From assembly GCF_002155965.1 (NCBI RefSeq), contig NZ_MUMH01000099.1:1-43207 (forward strand): 43,207 nt of DNA. Direction: 5' to 3'. Positions 31,649 to 39,945 of the stretch are shown here, piece after piece. Below the pieces are notes generated by a model. That model was not told where the DNA came from. It ran no database searches and saw nothing but the letters and a program-made list of their open reading frames with translations. The position numbers were made by a program, and so were the translations under genes. Source of the DNA: Allokutzneria sp. NRRL B-24872 (GTDB lineage Bacteria > Actinomycetota > Actinomycetes > Mycobacteriales > Pseudonocardiaceae). Position 1 is the first letter of the stretch, and the number at the start of each line of letters is the position of its first letter.

Positions 31649-32458
31649 TCAGGACTTGTCGGGGTCGGCAGGCTTGTCGGTCTCCGCCTTGTCCGGGGCG
31701 GGAGTGTCCGCGGTGTCTGCCGCGGGGGCGGGGAGCAGCGCCTCCAGTTCGGCCCCGGTGATCCGGCGGAACGCCCGCTGCGGACGGGCGCGGTCCAGGA
31801 TCGCGACCTCCAGCTTGCCGCCGGAGCCGCCCTGGGCCGGGACCGCCGCCGCGGCGGTGGCCTGCTTGGCGCTGGCGGAGGCGCCAGGGGCGCTCGCGCT
31901 CAGCGCCGCCGCCGCGACCTGGAGGGCGTCGGAGAGCCCCATGTCCTCCCGGTAGGACGCCTTGAGGGCGCTGCTGATCGCCTCCGCGTGCCCGCCCATG
32001 ACCACGAACTGCGGCTCGTCGAAGATCGAGCCGTCGTAGGTGAGCCGGTAGAGCTGGTCCTCGGCGGAGGAGGCGCCGACCTCGGCGATGCAGATCTCCA
32101 CCTCGAAGGGCTTGAGCTGCTCGGTGAAGATCGAGCCCAGGCTCTGCGCGAAAACGTTTGCCAGCGCCCGGGCGTTGACATCGCGCGGGTGGTAGGAGTA
32201 GCCGCGCACGTCCACCCAGCGGATGCCCGCGGTGCGCAGGTTCTCGAACTCGCTGTAGCGGCCGACGGCGGCGAAGCCGATCCGGTCGTAGATCTCGGAG
32301 ACCTTGTGCAGCGTGGTGGACATGTTCTCGGCGACGAAGAGCACGCCGCCGGCGTAGGTGAGCACGACGACGCTGCGGCCCTTGGCGATGCCCTTGCGGG
32401 CCAGCTCCGAGCGGTCCCGCATCACCTGTTCGGCGGATGCGTACAACGGCATGGTCAT
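31649..32458 (-). CDS. prcA: Proteasome alpha subunit PrcA
   Basis: A 269-residue 20S proteasome alpha subunit, forming the outer rings and gate. The N-terminal gating segment and H0 helix ([25 protein letters not shown]) are followed by the Ntn-fold core ([50 protein letters not shown]). There is no propeptide and no catalytic Thr, as expected. The Ala/Pro/Asp-rich C-terminal tail (about 235-269) is longer than in M. tuberculosis. ATG 32458 is chosen because GGAG lies 6 bases upstream (ATG 32452 is the alternative). It ends the dop-pup-prcB-prcA operon. Confidence 0.97.
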   Translation of the reverse strand: MTMPLYASAEQVMRDRSELARKGIAKGRSVVVLTYAGGVLFVAENMSTTLHKVSEIYDRIGFAAVGRYSEFENLRTAGIRWVDVRGYSYHPRDVNARALANVFAQSLGSIFTEQLKPFEVEICIAEVGASSAEDQLYRLTYDGSIFDEPQFVVMGGHAEAISSALKASYREDMGLSDALQVAAAALSASAPGASASAKQATAAAAVPAQGGSGGKLEVAILDRARPQRAFRRITGAELEALLPAPAADTADTPAPDKAETDKPADPDKS

Positions 32459-32513
32459 GGCGAGCTCCAGGCGTGAAGAGTGCGGTCAGGGGCCGGGGTG
32501 GGACGGCGCGGTC

Positions 32514-33383
32514 TCAGCCGCCGGGGCGTTCGTGGCGCCCGCGCACCACGGCCTCGGCGACCTCGGCCACCTCGTCCGCGCCGAGCCGGACCGAGCCGCT
32601 CTCCTCGACGGTGGCCACGATCGGGTAGATCCGCCTGGTCAGGTCGGGCCCGCTGGTGGCGGAGTCGTCGTCGGCGGCGTCGTAGAGCGCTTCGACGGCG
32701 TTGCGCACGGCCGTGTCCCGGTCCGCGCTCACCTCGTGCCGCTTCTTCAGCGCGCCCTTGGCGAACACCGAGCCGGAGCCCACCGCGTGGTAGCCGCCGT
32801 GCTCGTCGTAGCGGCCGCCGGTGACGTCGTAGGAGACGATCCGGCCCCTGCGCTCGTCGAGGTCGTAGCCGACGAACAGCGGCAGCACCGCCAGGCCCGC
32901 CATGGCCGCGTCGAGGTTGCCGCGCAGCATCGTGGCCAGCTTGTTCGCCTTGCCGTCCAGCGACAGCGGCACGCCTTCGAGCTTCTCGTAGTGCCGCAGC
33001 TCGACGGTGAACAGCCGGACCATCTCCACCGCGAGCCCCGCGGCGCCGGCGATGCCGACCGCGGAGTACTCGTCGGTGAGGAAGACCTTCTCCATGTCGC
33101 GCTGGGCGATCACGTTGCCCATGGTGGCCCTGCGGTCACCGGCGATCAGCACGCCGCCGTCGTAGACCAGCGCGACGATCGTGGTGCCGTGCGGGGCGCG
33201 CGCCTCGCTCCCGTGCCCACCGCCGTGGCTCCCGTGGAGTGCGCCGCCGGGGGCGTGTCTGCGCCCCGGCAGCAGGTCGGGCGCGGCGGCCTGCAAGAAC
33301 TCGCTGAACGACGACACGCCCGGGGTGAAGAAGGCGGACGGCAGGGCTGCGCCCGGGTAGGACCGGGCCGAGGGGTTGTCCAT
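32514..33383 (-). CDS. prcB: Proteasome beta subunit PrcB (catalytic)
   Basis: A 289-residue precursor of the catalytic subunit. A propeptide of 66 residues ends APHG just before Thr67 ([21 protein letters not shown]), which becomes the N-terminal nucleophile after autocleavage; the Asp and Lys partners lie in AGDRRAT and MEKVFL. Propeptide residues 43-65 are rich in His and Gly (five His), unlike the mycobacterial one. [20 protein letters not shown] and [13 protein letters not shown] are core beta-subunit motifs. ATG 33383 has GGAG nine bases before it and is preferred to TTG 33398. It lies 57 bp after pup. Confidence 0.97.
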   Translation of the reverse strand: MDNPSARSYPGAALPSAFFTPGVSSFSEFLQAAAPDLLPGRRHAPGGALHGSHGGGHGSEARAPHGTTIVALVYDGGVLIAGDRRATMGNVIAQRDMEKVFLTDEYSAVGIAGAAGLAVEMVRLFTVELRHYEKLEGVPLSLDGKANKLATMLRGNLDAAMAGLAVLPLFVGYDLDERRGRIVSYDVTGGRYDEHGGYHAVGSGSVFAKGALKKRHEVSADRDTAVRNAVEALYDAADDDSATSGPDLTRRIYPIVATVEESGSVRLGADEVAEVAEAVVRGRHERPGG

Positions 33384-33440
33384 CGGCTTTGTCTCCAAGG
33401 GTTTCTCGGCTGGGACGGGAGCGGGGCGGACCCGCTGCGG

Positions 33441-33635
33441 CTACTCGCCGCCCTTCTGCACGTAGGCCCGGACGAAGTCCTCGGCGTTCTCCTCGAGGAC
33501 GTCGTCGATCTCGTCGAGGATCGAGTCGACGTCCTCGCCCATCTTCTCCCGGCGTTCCTGTCCGGCCGCCGCCGCGTCGTCCGACCCGTCGTCGCCGTCG
33601 CCGCCGCCCTGCCGCTGCTTCTGCTCCTGTGCCAT
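33441..33635 (-). CDS. pup: Prokaryotic ubiquitin-like protein Pup, ending GGE
   Basis: A 64-residue disordered tag. The N-terminus is Gln/Gly/Asp rich (MAQEQKQRQGGGDGDDGSDD), and the helix-forming part binds ARC and the ligase (DSILDEIDDVLEENAEDFV, then RAYVQKGGE). The last residue is Glu encoded by GAG before TAG, so Pup is made in the ligation-ready form and does not need deamidation by Dop, unlike mycobacterial Pup that ends GGQ. ATG 33635 has a strong GGAGGG site. An upstream in-frame start would add a leader with no resemblance to Pup. Confidence 0.98.
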   Translation of the reverse strand: MAQEQKQRQGGGDGDDGSDDAAAAGQERREKMGEDVDSILDEIDDVLEENAEDFVRAYVQKGGE

Positions 33636-33669
33636 CTCGCCCTCCGGTTCGATAGGCGCCTGTGTCCAA

Positions 33670-33692
33670 ACAGTACCGATCGGGACCGACAC
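33670..33692 (-). promoter_or_regulatory. Candidate PafBC-type promoter of pup
   Basis: On the minus strand, GTGTCGGTC (33692-33684), 8 bp, TACTGT (33675-33670). This matches TTGTCRGTG-N8-TANNNT at 7 of 9 bases with exact spacing and a full -10. The transcript would start near 33663, giving a 27-nt leader that includes the pup ribosome site. Confidence 0.45.
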
Positions 33693-33738
33693 TCGTCCCG
33701 CACCGGGCGTTGCTCCGTCTGATCGATCTTGTTACGGA

Positions 33739-35238
33739 TCAGCGTCGGGTCAGGGTCGCCACCAGCTGTTCGGCGGTTTCGGAGTCCTGCAGCAGCTGTT
33801 CCACGTGCGCCTTGGTGCCGCGCAGCGGCTCCAGCGTGGGGATGCGCACCAGCGACTCCCGGCCCAGGTCGAAGATCACCGAGTCCCAGGACGCCGCGGC
33901 CACCTCGCCGGGGTAGCGGGACAGACAGCGGCCGCGGAAGTAGGCCCTGGTGTCCTGCGGCGGCTCCTTGATCGCCTCGCGGACCTCCTCCTCGGTGACC
34001 AGCCTGCGCATCGAGCCGCGCGCCACCAGCCGGTTGTACAGGCCCTTGTCCAGCCGCACGTCGGAGTACTGCAGGTCGACCAGCTGGAGCCGGGGCGAGG
34101 CCCAGGTCAGGCCGTCGCGGGCGCGGTAGCCCTCCAGCAGCCGCAGCTTGGCGGGCCAGTCGAGGCGGTCGGCGCACTCCATCGGGTCCCTGGCCAGCGC
34201 GTCGAGCACCTCGCCCCACACCCGCAGCACGTCCAGGGTGGACTGCGCGGCGCCGTGGCGGTGGTAGAACTCCACGGCGCGGTCGTGGTACGCGCGCTGG
34301 ATGTCCAGCCCGGTGTACTTGCGCCCGCCGACGAGGTCGACGCGGACCTTCAGCGAGGGGTCGCGGCTGATCGTGTGCACCGCGCGGACCGGGTCGGACA
34401 GCCGCAGGTCGTCGAAGCGCATGCCGGACTCGATCATGTCGAGCACGATCGCGGCGGTGCCCACCTTGAGGTAGGTGGAGTACTCGGCGAGGTTGGCGTC
34501 GCCGATGATCACGTGCAGCCTGCGGTACTTGTCCGCGTCGGCGTGCGGCTCGTCGCGGGTGTTGATGATGCCGCGCTTGAGCGTGGTCTCCAGGCCGACC
34601 TCGACCTCGATGTAGTCCGAGCGCTGGGAGAGCTGGTAGCCCGCGTCCTCGCTGGCGGTGCCGAGGCCGACCCGGCCGGAGCCGACCACGACCTGGCGGG
34701 AGGCGAAGAACGGGGTCAGGCCCGCGATCACCGCGGTGAACGGGGTGGAGCGCGACATCAGGTAGTTCTCGTGGGTGCCGTAGCTGGCGCCCTTGCCGTC
34801 GATGTTGTTCTTGTAGAGCTGGATCTTGGGCTGGCCGGGCACGCTCGCCGAGCGCAGCGCGGCCTCCTCCATGATCCGCTCACCGGCCTTGTCCCAGATC
34901 ACCACGTCCCTGGCGTTGGTCAGCTCGGGGGTGGAGTACTCCGGGTGCGCGTGGTCGACGTACAGGCGCGCGCCGTTGGTGAGGATGACGTTGGCCGCGC
35001 CCAGGTCCTCGACGTCCGGGTCGGTCGGGGGCAGCCCGGGCGCGCCCAGGTCGAAGCCCCGCGCGTCCCGCAACGGTGACTCCACCTCGTAGTCCCAGCG
35101 CGCGCGTCGCGCCCTGGGGATCTCGGCCGCCGCCGCGTAGGCGAGGACGACCTGGGTGGAAGTGAGCACCGGGTTGGCCGCAGGGTCGCCCGGCACTGAG
35201 ATGCCGTACTCCACCTCGGTTCCCATGATCCGCCGCAT
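33739..35238 (-). CDS. dop: Deamidase/depupylase Dop
   Basis: A 499-residue enzyme homologous to PafA that removes Pup from tagged proteins and deamidates Pup-Gln to Pup-Glu where needed. Seen: MGTEVEYGI (ATP/Mg Glu), the Dop-specific loop region ([15 protein letters not shown]), the catalytic Asp in [36 protein letters not shown], and [21 protein letters not shown]. Start ATG 35238 follows a TAAGGT -10 box by 7 bp, so leaderless translation is likely; GTG 35247 is the longer alternative. With Pup ending GGE, depupylation may be its main activity here. It heads the dop-pup-prcB-prcA cluster. Confidence 0.97.
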   Translation of the reverse strand: MRRIMGTEVEYGISVPGDPAANPVLTSTQVVLAYAAAAEIPRARRARWDYEVESPLRDARGFDLGAPGLPPTDPDVEDLGAANVILTNGARLYVDHAHPEYSTPELTNARDVVIWDKAGERIMEEAALRSASVPGQPKIQLYKNNIDGKGASYGTHENYLMSRSTPFTAVIAGLTPFFASRQVVVGSGRVGLGTASEDAGYQLSQRSDYIEVEVGLETTLKRGIINTRDEPHADADKYRRLHVIIGDANLAEYSTYLKVGTAAIVLDMIESGMRFDDLRLSDPVRAVHTISRDPSLKVRVDLVGGRKYTGLDIQRAYHDRAVEFYHRHGAAQSTLDVLRVWGEVLDALARDPMECADRLDWPAKLRLLEGYRARDGLTWASPRLQLVDLQYSDVRLDKGLYNRLVARGSMRRLVTEEEVREAIKEPPQDTRAYFRGRCLSRYPGEVAAASWDSVIFDLGRESLVRIPTLEPLRGTKAHVEQLLQDSETAEQLVATLTRR

Positions 35239-35245
35239 GTGGTGC

Positions 35246-35251
35246 ACCTTA
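35246..35251 (-). promoter_or_regulatory. Predicted leaderless promoter of dop
   Basis: TAAGGT on the minus strand (35251-35246), 7 bp before ATG 35238. It is the same hexamer and spacing as upstream of pafB (25235-25240). Confidence 0.5.
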
Positions 35252-35281
35252 CGGCCTCCGTGTGACGATCAGGGGGTGGCG

Positions 35282-35800
35282 GTGATCGACGAGTTGGTTG
35301 CGATCTTCGACGCGCACGGTGACAGGGTCGGCTCAAGGCCGCGTTCGGTGATGCGCGCCCAGGGTCTGTGGCACGCGTCGACGGCGGTCCTGGTGCGCTC
35401 CGGCGACGGGACGCGGGTGTACGTGCACAAGCGCAGCGACTCCAAGGACTTCGCGCCGGGGATGCACGACTGCTGGGCGGGCGGGGTGCTCGGCGCCGAC
35501 GAGGACCCGGCCTCGTGCGCCGAGCGCGAGCTGGCCGAGGAGCTGGGGATCTCCGGCGTGCCGGTGCGGCCCCTGTTCACCGCCACCTACCTCCAGCCAC
35601 CCGTGCGCGCCCACATGTTCGCCTTCGAGGCGCGGTGGGACGGCCCCGTGGTGTGGCAGCCGGAGGAGGTCGTCGCGGGCGGTTGGATGTCCCTGCCCGA
35701 CCTGCGCGCCCGCCTCGCCGACCCCACCTGGCCCTTCGTCCCCGACGGCCGCCAACTCATCGACCACTGGCTCACCCACCACCGCCCCACCGACGCTTAA
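35282..35800 (+). CDS. NUDIX hydrolase
   Basis: A 172-residue NUDIX protein. The NUDIX box is complete (residues about 67-89): Gly in GVLGADE, then RELAEELGI, matching Gx5Ex7REUxEExGU. GTRVYVHKRSDSKDF and MHDCWAGGVLGADE resemble the YfcD/IPP-isomerase-like subgroup that hydrolyses nucleoside diphosphate-linked compounds. The substrate is unknown. GTG 35282 is chosen since AGGGGG ends five bases before it (GTG 35276 is possible). It is divergent from dop. Its TAA stop lies at the edge of the repeat array (TTAAGCCCTGAA). Confidence 0.87.
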   Translation: MIDELVAIFDAHGDRVGSRPRSVMRAQGLWHASTAVLVRSGDGTRVYVHKRSDSKDFAPGMHDCWAGGVLGADEDPASCAERELAEELGISGVPVRPLFTATYLQPPVRAHMFAFEARWDGPVVWQPEEVVAGGWMSLPDLRARLADPTWPFVPDGRQLIDHWLTHHRPTDA

Positions 35801-35803
35801 GCC

Positions 35804-35910
35804 CTGAATGACTCCTTCAGGTGGTTGGACGTGCTGAATGACTCGTTCAGCACTTCTAACCACCTCAATGACTCGTTCATGTGGTTGAGCGTGCTGAACG
35901 AGTCATTCAG
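35804..35910. repeat. 30-bp-period palindrome array (locus 3, four copies)
   Basis: Four 17-bp imperfect palindromes lie at 35804-35820, 35834-35850, 35864-35880 and 35894-35910, with centres exactly 30 bp apart (35812, 35842, 35872, 35902). The consensus is CTGAATGACTCGTTCAG; the fourth copy is its exact reverse complement. The 13-bp spacers are GTGGTTGGACGTG, its approximate reverse complement CACTTCTAACCAC, and GTGGTTGAGCGTG, so spacer direction alternates and copies 2 and 3 sit in 43-bp palindromes. It lies between convergent NUDIX and DUF1304 genes. Confidence 0.9.
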
Positions 35911-35931
35911 GTGGTGTCAGGGCGATTGGGG

Positions 35932-36294
35932 TCAGGTGGCGATGAGGAGGGCGGCGAGGGTGAGCGCGCCGGGGATGACCTGGACGAAGAGGATGCGCTT
36001 GGTGGCGGTGGCCGCGCCGTAGACGCCCGCGACGATGACGCAGACGGTGAAGAAGACCTTGAACTGGAAGCCGACGTCGCCGCCCACGATCAGGCCCCAC
36101 GCCAGGCCCGCAGCGAGGAAGCCGTTGTAGAGGCCCTGGTTGGCCGCGAGCGGGGCGGAGGCGGCGGCGAACTCCGGGTCGGTGCCGAAGGCGGCCCGCG
36201 CTCGGGGTGTCTGCCAGAGGAACATTTCCAGCACCAGGATGTAGGCGTGCAGGACGGCGAGGACGCCGACCAGGAAGTTCGCCAGGAGCTGCAT
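35932..36294 (-). CDS. DUF1304 membrane protein
   Basis: A 120-residue polytopic protein with four membrane helices. It has the DUF1304 signature NQGLYNGFLAAGL in the middle and LHAYILVLEMFLW near the start. The function of the family is unknown. ATG 36294 follows a strong GAAGGAGG site. A perfect dyad CGCTACG-GGAT-CGTAGCG (36328-36345) about 35 bp upstream overlaps a probable TACGAT -10 box and suggests tight regulation, perhaps by a distant TetR-type protein. It is convergent with the NUDIX gene across the palindrome array. Confidence 0.87.
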   Translation of the reverse strand: MQLLANFLVGVLAVLHAYILVLEMFLWQTPRARAAFGTDPEFAAASAPLAANQGLYNGFLAAGLAWGLIVGGDVGFQFKVFFTVCVIVAGVYGAATATKRILFVQVIPGALTLAALLIAT

Positions 36295-36327
36295 CGGGGC
36301 AGCCTCCTTCAGGGGTCGGGATGGTTT

Positions 36328-36345
36328 CGCTACGGGATCGTAGCG
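36328..36345 (-). promoter_or_regulatory. Operator-like dyad upstream of DUF1304
   Basis: CGCTACG (36328-36334), GGAT, CGTAGCG (36339-36345) is a perfect inverted repeat containing TACGAT on the minus strand, a plausible -10. Confidence 0.55.
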
Positions 36346-36352
36346 CAGCGGG

Positions 36353-36379
36353 CGGTGCCCACTGGACGGTGCCCACTGG
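36353..36379. repeat. Direct repeat CGGTGCCCACTGG, two copies
   Basis: CGGTGCCCACTGG at 36353-36365 and 36367-36379, period 14 bp, just upstream of the DUF1304 dyad. It could be a tandem protein-binding site or a chance duplication. Confidence 0.45.
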
Positions 36380-36561
36380 GCGGAGCCCGCGCGCAGCGAA
36401 CCAAAACCGGCCCCGGCCTGCCACAGGAGTCATCCGATCAGTGTCAGCCGGAGGACGCCGCAACCTGTGACCACAGTGGACGAACGTTCACCGGAGTCCC
36501 GGCGGCACAACGGAAGGCGCCCCACCATCCACAGTGGACAGCGGGGCGCCCCGTCATCGGC

Positions 36562-39069
36562 TCAGTCCGTGGCCAGCGCCTGCAACGGGCTGGTCCGCGC
36601 CGAGCGCCGGGCCGGGCCGACGGCCGCGACCAGGGTCAGCAGCAGCAGGCCGCCGCCGACGACGGCCAGCTGGCCGTAGGGGATGCTGATGATGTCGAAC
36701 TCGCCGAGCGAGCGGACCCCGAGCGAGCCGTAGAGCGAGCCGAGCAGCAATCCGAGCACCGCCGCGCAGGCGCCGAAGACCACCGCCTCCCACGCCAGCG
36801 TCGCCCGCATACCGCCCCTGGTCAGGCCGAGCGCGCGGAGCAGGCCGTTCTCCTGGGTCCGCTCCACCACCGACAGCGACAGCGTCACCGCGACGCCGAC
36901 CACCGCGACGAGCACGGTCATCCCGACCAGGCCGAGCGCGATCAGCGTCATGGTGCTGAACATCTTCTCCATCTCGGCCTTCTCCTCCCCCGGCGCCATC
37001 ACCGACAGGGTCGTGTCGTTGCCGAGCGCGGTGCGCACCGCCGACTTGAGCTTGTCCTTGTCCACCCCCGCGGCCGGGTCGACGAGCATGATCTTGGGCT
37101 TGTCGGCGGGCCGCACCTTGGCGAAGTCGCCGGGGTGCAGCACTGCGGAGCCCAGCGCGGCGTTGCCCCGGTAGACCGCGATCACCTTGGCCTGCACCGG
37201 TTGCCCGCCTGTCCCGGTGATCGCGACGGTCTGGCCGAACTTCACGCCGAACTTCTCCGCGTAGGTGCGCGAGACCGCGACGGTGCCGGGGGCGAGGTCC
37301 TTCAGCGAGCCCTCGTCGGCGTTGGTCCGCGCGACCGGCGGGTAGGCGGCCACGTCCATGCCCGCGACGTGGACCTCCGAGCTGCCGATCTTCACCTCGC
37401 CCCGGGACACCAGGGAGAACGTGCCGGTCTCGGGGAGCGTGCGGACCTTCTCGGCGAGCTTCGGGTCGATCCCGGAACCGCTCTCCGAGGAGCCGGAGGA
37501 GCTGACCTGCACCACGGCCGGGTAGCGCGAGGACAGCCGGTCGGCGCTGCTGGCCTGGATCGAGCTCATCCCGACCAGCACGGCGCTCACCAGCACCACG
37601 CCGAGGGTGAGCACGGTGGTGGTGTTCGCGGTGCGCTTGGGCACCCGCAGCGCGTTGCCGACGGCGAGCCGGCCGGGCGTGCCGCCGACCAGCCGGACCA
37701 GGCCGCCGAGCAGCTTCGCCAGCAGCGGCATGATCACCGGCCCGGCCGCGATCAGCGCGAAGAAGGCCATCAGCCCCGAGCCCGCGACGGCGACGAGCGC
37801 GATCATCGGCTCCTTGCCCACCGGGAGCAGCAGCAGCCCGACCGCCGCGGCCGTGAACAGCGCCGCGAAGATCATCCGCCGGGTGAACCGCGCCTGGCCG
37901 GCGTCGGTGACCTTGGCGGCGCCGAGCGCGGCGATCGGCGGCACCCTGGTCCCGCCGACGGCAGGAGCCAGCGCGGCGATCACCGTGACCACCGTCGCGA
38001 GCAGCACGCACAGCAGCAGCGAAGTGACCGAGACCTGCAACGGCGGCAACGGCTCCTCGGTGAAGTTCCCGGCGACGGCCAGGCCCGCGTAGCCGAGGCC
38101 GACCGCCGCCAGAACGCCGACCACACCGGCCGCGATCCCGGACAGCCCGGCCTCGAACAGCAGCGACCGCAGCACCTGTCCCCTGGTCGCGCCGACGCAG
38201 CGCATCAGCGCGGTGCGGCGACGGCGCTGGGCCACCACGATCCGGAACGTCGAGGCCACCACGAGCGCGGCCGCGACCAGCGCGACACCGGTGAACACCG
38301 ACAGGATCGCGAAGAGCGCGTCGACCACGCGGAGCGCGGACTTCACCTCGGCGGCACGCGCTTCGGCACCGGACCGCACCGAGACCTCGGTGCCCGCGGC
38401 CGAACGCACGGCGCTGAGCACAGTGCTCTCCGAGCCGGGGGCGGCGGCGATGTCGACCTGCTCCCAGGTGGTCTGCGGGCCGAGGACCGCCTTCACCGTG
38501 TCCGGCGTGCCGACGAGCGTGGAACCGCGGTCCCCCTTGCCCTTGACGACACCGGTCACGGTGACGTCGGTGGCCTGCTTCTTGCCCCACGCGGAGAGCG
38601 ACAGCTTCGCCCCGACGGTCAGGCCGGTGGCCTTCGCGGTGTTCTCGGTGACCGCGACCTGGCCGGGGCCGGACGGGGTGGCGCCGGTGACGACGGAGTA
38701 GCGCGAGAGCGGGCCCTTGCCGCTGTCGGAGTTGATGTCCCAGTAGCCCGGTTCGGCCGTGCCACCGGGCTTGGCGACGGTGACCGAACGCCTGGCCACC
38801 GGTGTGGCCTCAGCGACGCCGGGGACGGCGCGGAGCTGGGTGAGCAGGTCCTCGTCGACGGGCTTGCCCTGGCTCTCCACGACCACGGCCGCGCCCTGCG
38901 GCGTCACGGCGGCCTGGAGCTCCAGGCCCTTGCGCATGGTGTCGGCGAACATGAACGTGCCCGCCGTGAACAGGGTCGCCACGACGACCGCGAGACCGGT
39001 CAGCAGCAGCCGGGTCGGGCGTTGCCGTGCTTCGGCGAGCACGGCGGAGGTGAGTGGGGAACGAGCCAC
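36562..39069 (-). CDS. FtsX/MacB-like ABC transporter permease
   Basis: An 835-residue permease with duplicated FtsX domains. Membrane helix 1 (about 20-42) is followed by a MacB-like extracytoplasmic domain, three helices (about 265-375), a central linker with several helices, a second periplasmic domain (about 490-690), and three C-terminal helices ending in ARRSARTSPLQALATD, the standard end of the family. Family role: coupling ATP hydrolysis to export or extraction of lipids, peptides or drugs. GTG 39069 lies 7 bp after the ATPase gene; together they form a two-gene exporter. The cargo is unknown. Confidence 0.93.
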   Translation of the reverse strand: MARSPLTSAVLAEARQRPTRLLLTGLAVVVATLFTAGTFMFADTMRKGLELQAAVTPQGAAVVVESQGKPVDEDLLTQLRAVPGVAEATPVARRSVTVAKPGGTAEPGYWDINSDSGKGPLSRYSVVTGATPSGPGQVAVTENTAKATGLTVGAKLSLSAWGKKQATDVTVTGVVKGKGDRGSTLVGTPDTVKAVLGPQTTWEQVDIAAAPGSESTVLSAVRSAAGTEVSVRSGAEARAAEVKSALRVVDALFAILSVFTGVALVAAALVVASTFRIVVAQRRRRTALMRCVGATRGQVLRSLLFEAGLSGIAAGVVGVLAAVGLGYAGLAVAGNFTEEPLPPLQVSVTSLLLCVLLATVVTVIAALAPAVGGTRVPPIAALGAAKVTDAGQARFTRRMIFAALFTAAAVGLLLLPVGKEPMIALVAVAGSGLMAFFALIAAGPVIMPLLAKLLGGLVRLVGGTPGRLAVGNALRVPKRTANTTTVLTLGVVLVSAVLVGMSSIQASSADRLSSRYPAVVQVSSSGSSESGSGIDPKLAEKVRTLPETGTFSLVSRGEVKIGSSEVHVAGMDVAAYPPVARTNADEGSLKDLAPGTVAVSRTYAEKFGVKFGQTVAITGTGGQPVQAKVIAVYRGNAALGSAVLHPGDFAKVRPADKPKIMLVDPAAGVDKDKLKSAVRTALGNDTTLSVMAPGEEKAEMEKMFSTMTLIALGLVGMTVLVAVVGVAVTLSLSVVERTQENGLLRALGLTRGGMRATLAWEAVVFGACAAVLGLLLGSLYGSLGVRSLGEFDIISIPYGQLAVVGGGLLLLTLVAAVGPARRSARTSPLQALATD

Positions 39070-39076
39070 CGCCGCC

Positions 39077-39838
39077 TCACACTCCCAGGCGGCGCAGCGC
39101 GTCGAGCACGCTGTCCTGGGTCGGGCGGAAGATCTCCCCCGCGAGCTTGCCGTCGGCCAGCAGCACCACGCGGTCGGCGAAGGTCGCCGCGACCGGGTCG
39201 TGGGTCACCATGACCACGGTCTGACCGAACTCGTGCACCGAGCGGCGCAGCAGGTTCAGCAGCTCGTGCCCGCTGCGCGAGTCCAGGTTGCCGGTCGGCT
39301 CGTCGGCGAAGACCACCTCGGGCCGGGTGACCAGGGCGCGCGCCACCGCCACGCGCTGCTGCTGGCCGCCGGAGAGCTCCGAGGGCCGGTGCCCGAGCCG
39401 CTGGCCGAGGCCGAGCACGCCGACGAGCATGTCCAGCCACTGCTTGTCCGGCTGCCTGCCCGCCAGCTCCAGCGGCAGCAGGATGTTCTGCAGCGCGGTC
39501 AGCTGCGGGAGCAGGTTGAAGGACTGGAAGACGAAGCCGATCCGGTCCCGGCGCAGGGTGGTCAGGTCCCGGTCGGAGAGCGTGGTCAGGTCGGTCGTGC
39601 CGAGCAGGACACCGCCGCCGCTGGCCGCGTCGAGCCCGGCGAGGCAGTGCATCATCGTCGACTTGCCGGAGCCCGAGGGCCCCATGATCGCGGTGAACTT
39701 GCCCGCGTGGATGTCCAGGTCCACCCCGTCCAGCGCCCGCACCGCCGCTTCGCCGCTGCCGTAGACCTTGACGAGGCCGACCGTGCGCGCCGCGACGCGG
39801 AGCTCGGTCCGGCCGCCCACCGGCGGAGCTGAAGTCAC
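39077..39838 (-). CDS. ABC transporter ATP-binding protein (MacB/LolD type)
   Basis: A 253-residue ATPase with Walker [11 protein letters not shown]-loop FQSFN, signature [15 protein letters not shown], Walker [14 protein letters not shown] and switch His (MVTHD), all intact. GNLDSRSG is characteristic of the MacB/LolD group that pairs with FtsX-like permeases. GTG 39838 is chosen because AAGGAGA lies eight bases upstream. The frame remains open far upstream but into MFS-antisense sequence, which is spurious. A dyad (39876-39897) in the upstream region suggests regulation. Confidence 0.94.
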   Translation of the reverse strand: MTSAPPVGGRTELRVAARTVGLVKVYGSGEAAVRALDGVDLDIHAGKFTAIMGPSGSGKSTMMHCLAGLDAASGGGVLLGTTDLTTLSDRDLTTLRRDRIGFVFQSFNLLPQLTALQNILLPLELAGRQPDKQWLDMLVGVLGLGQRLGHRPSELSGGQQQRVAVARALVTRPEVVFADEPTGNLDSRSGHELLNLLRRSVHEFGQTVVMVTHDPVAATFADRVVLLADGKLAGEIFRPTQDSVLDALRRLGV

Positions 39839-39875
39839 TGGGATTCTCCTTGCGTTGACACCGTGTTCGACTGTC

Positions 39876-39897
39876 CACTTCGGACCACGCCGAAGTG
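39876..39897. promoter_or_regulatory. Operator-like inverted repeat upstream of the ABC operon
   Basis: CACTTCGG (39876-39883), 6 bp, CCGAAGTG (39890-39897): a perfect 8-bp inverted repeat 38-59 bp before the ATPase start. Confidence 0.55.
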
Positions 39898-39945
39898 TTG
39901 GCGCAGGTCCGCCGCACAGTCTCCGGACGCTAGCTGAAGGAGTCC

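Noticed and set aside
35804-35910. CRISPR array
   Set aside because: The repeats are 17 bp and palindromic, the 13-bp spacers are themselves conserved, and no cas gene is nearby.
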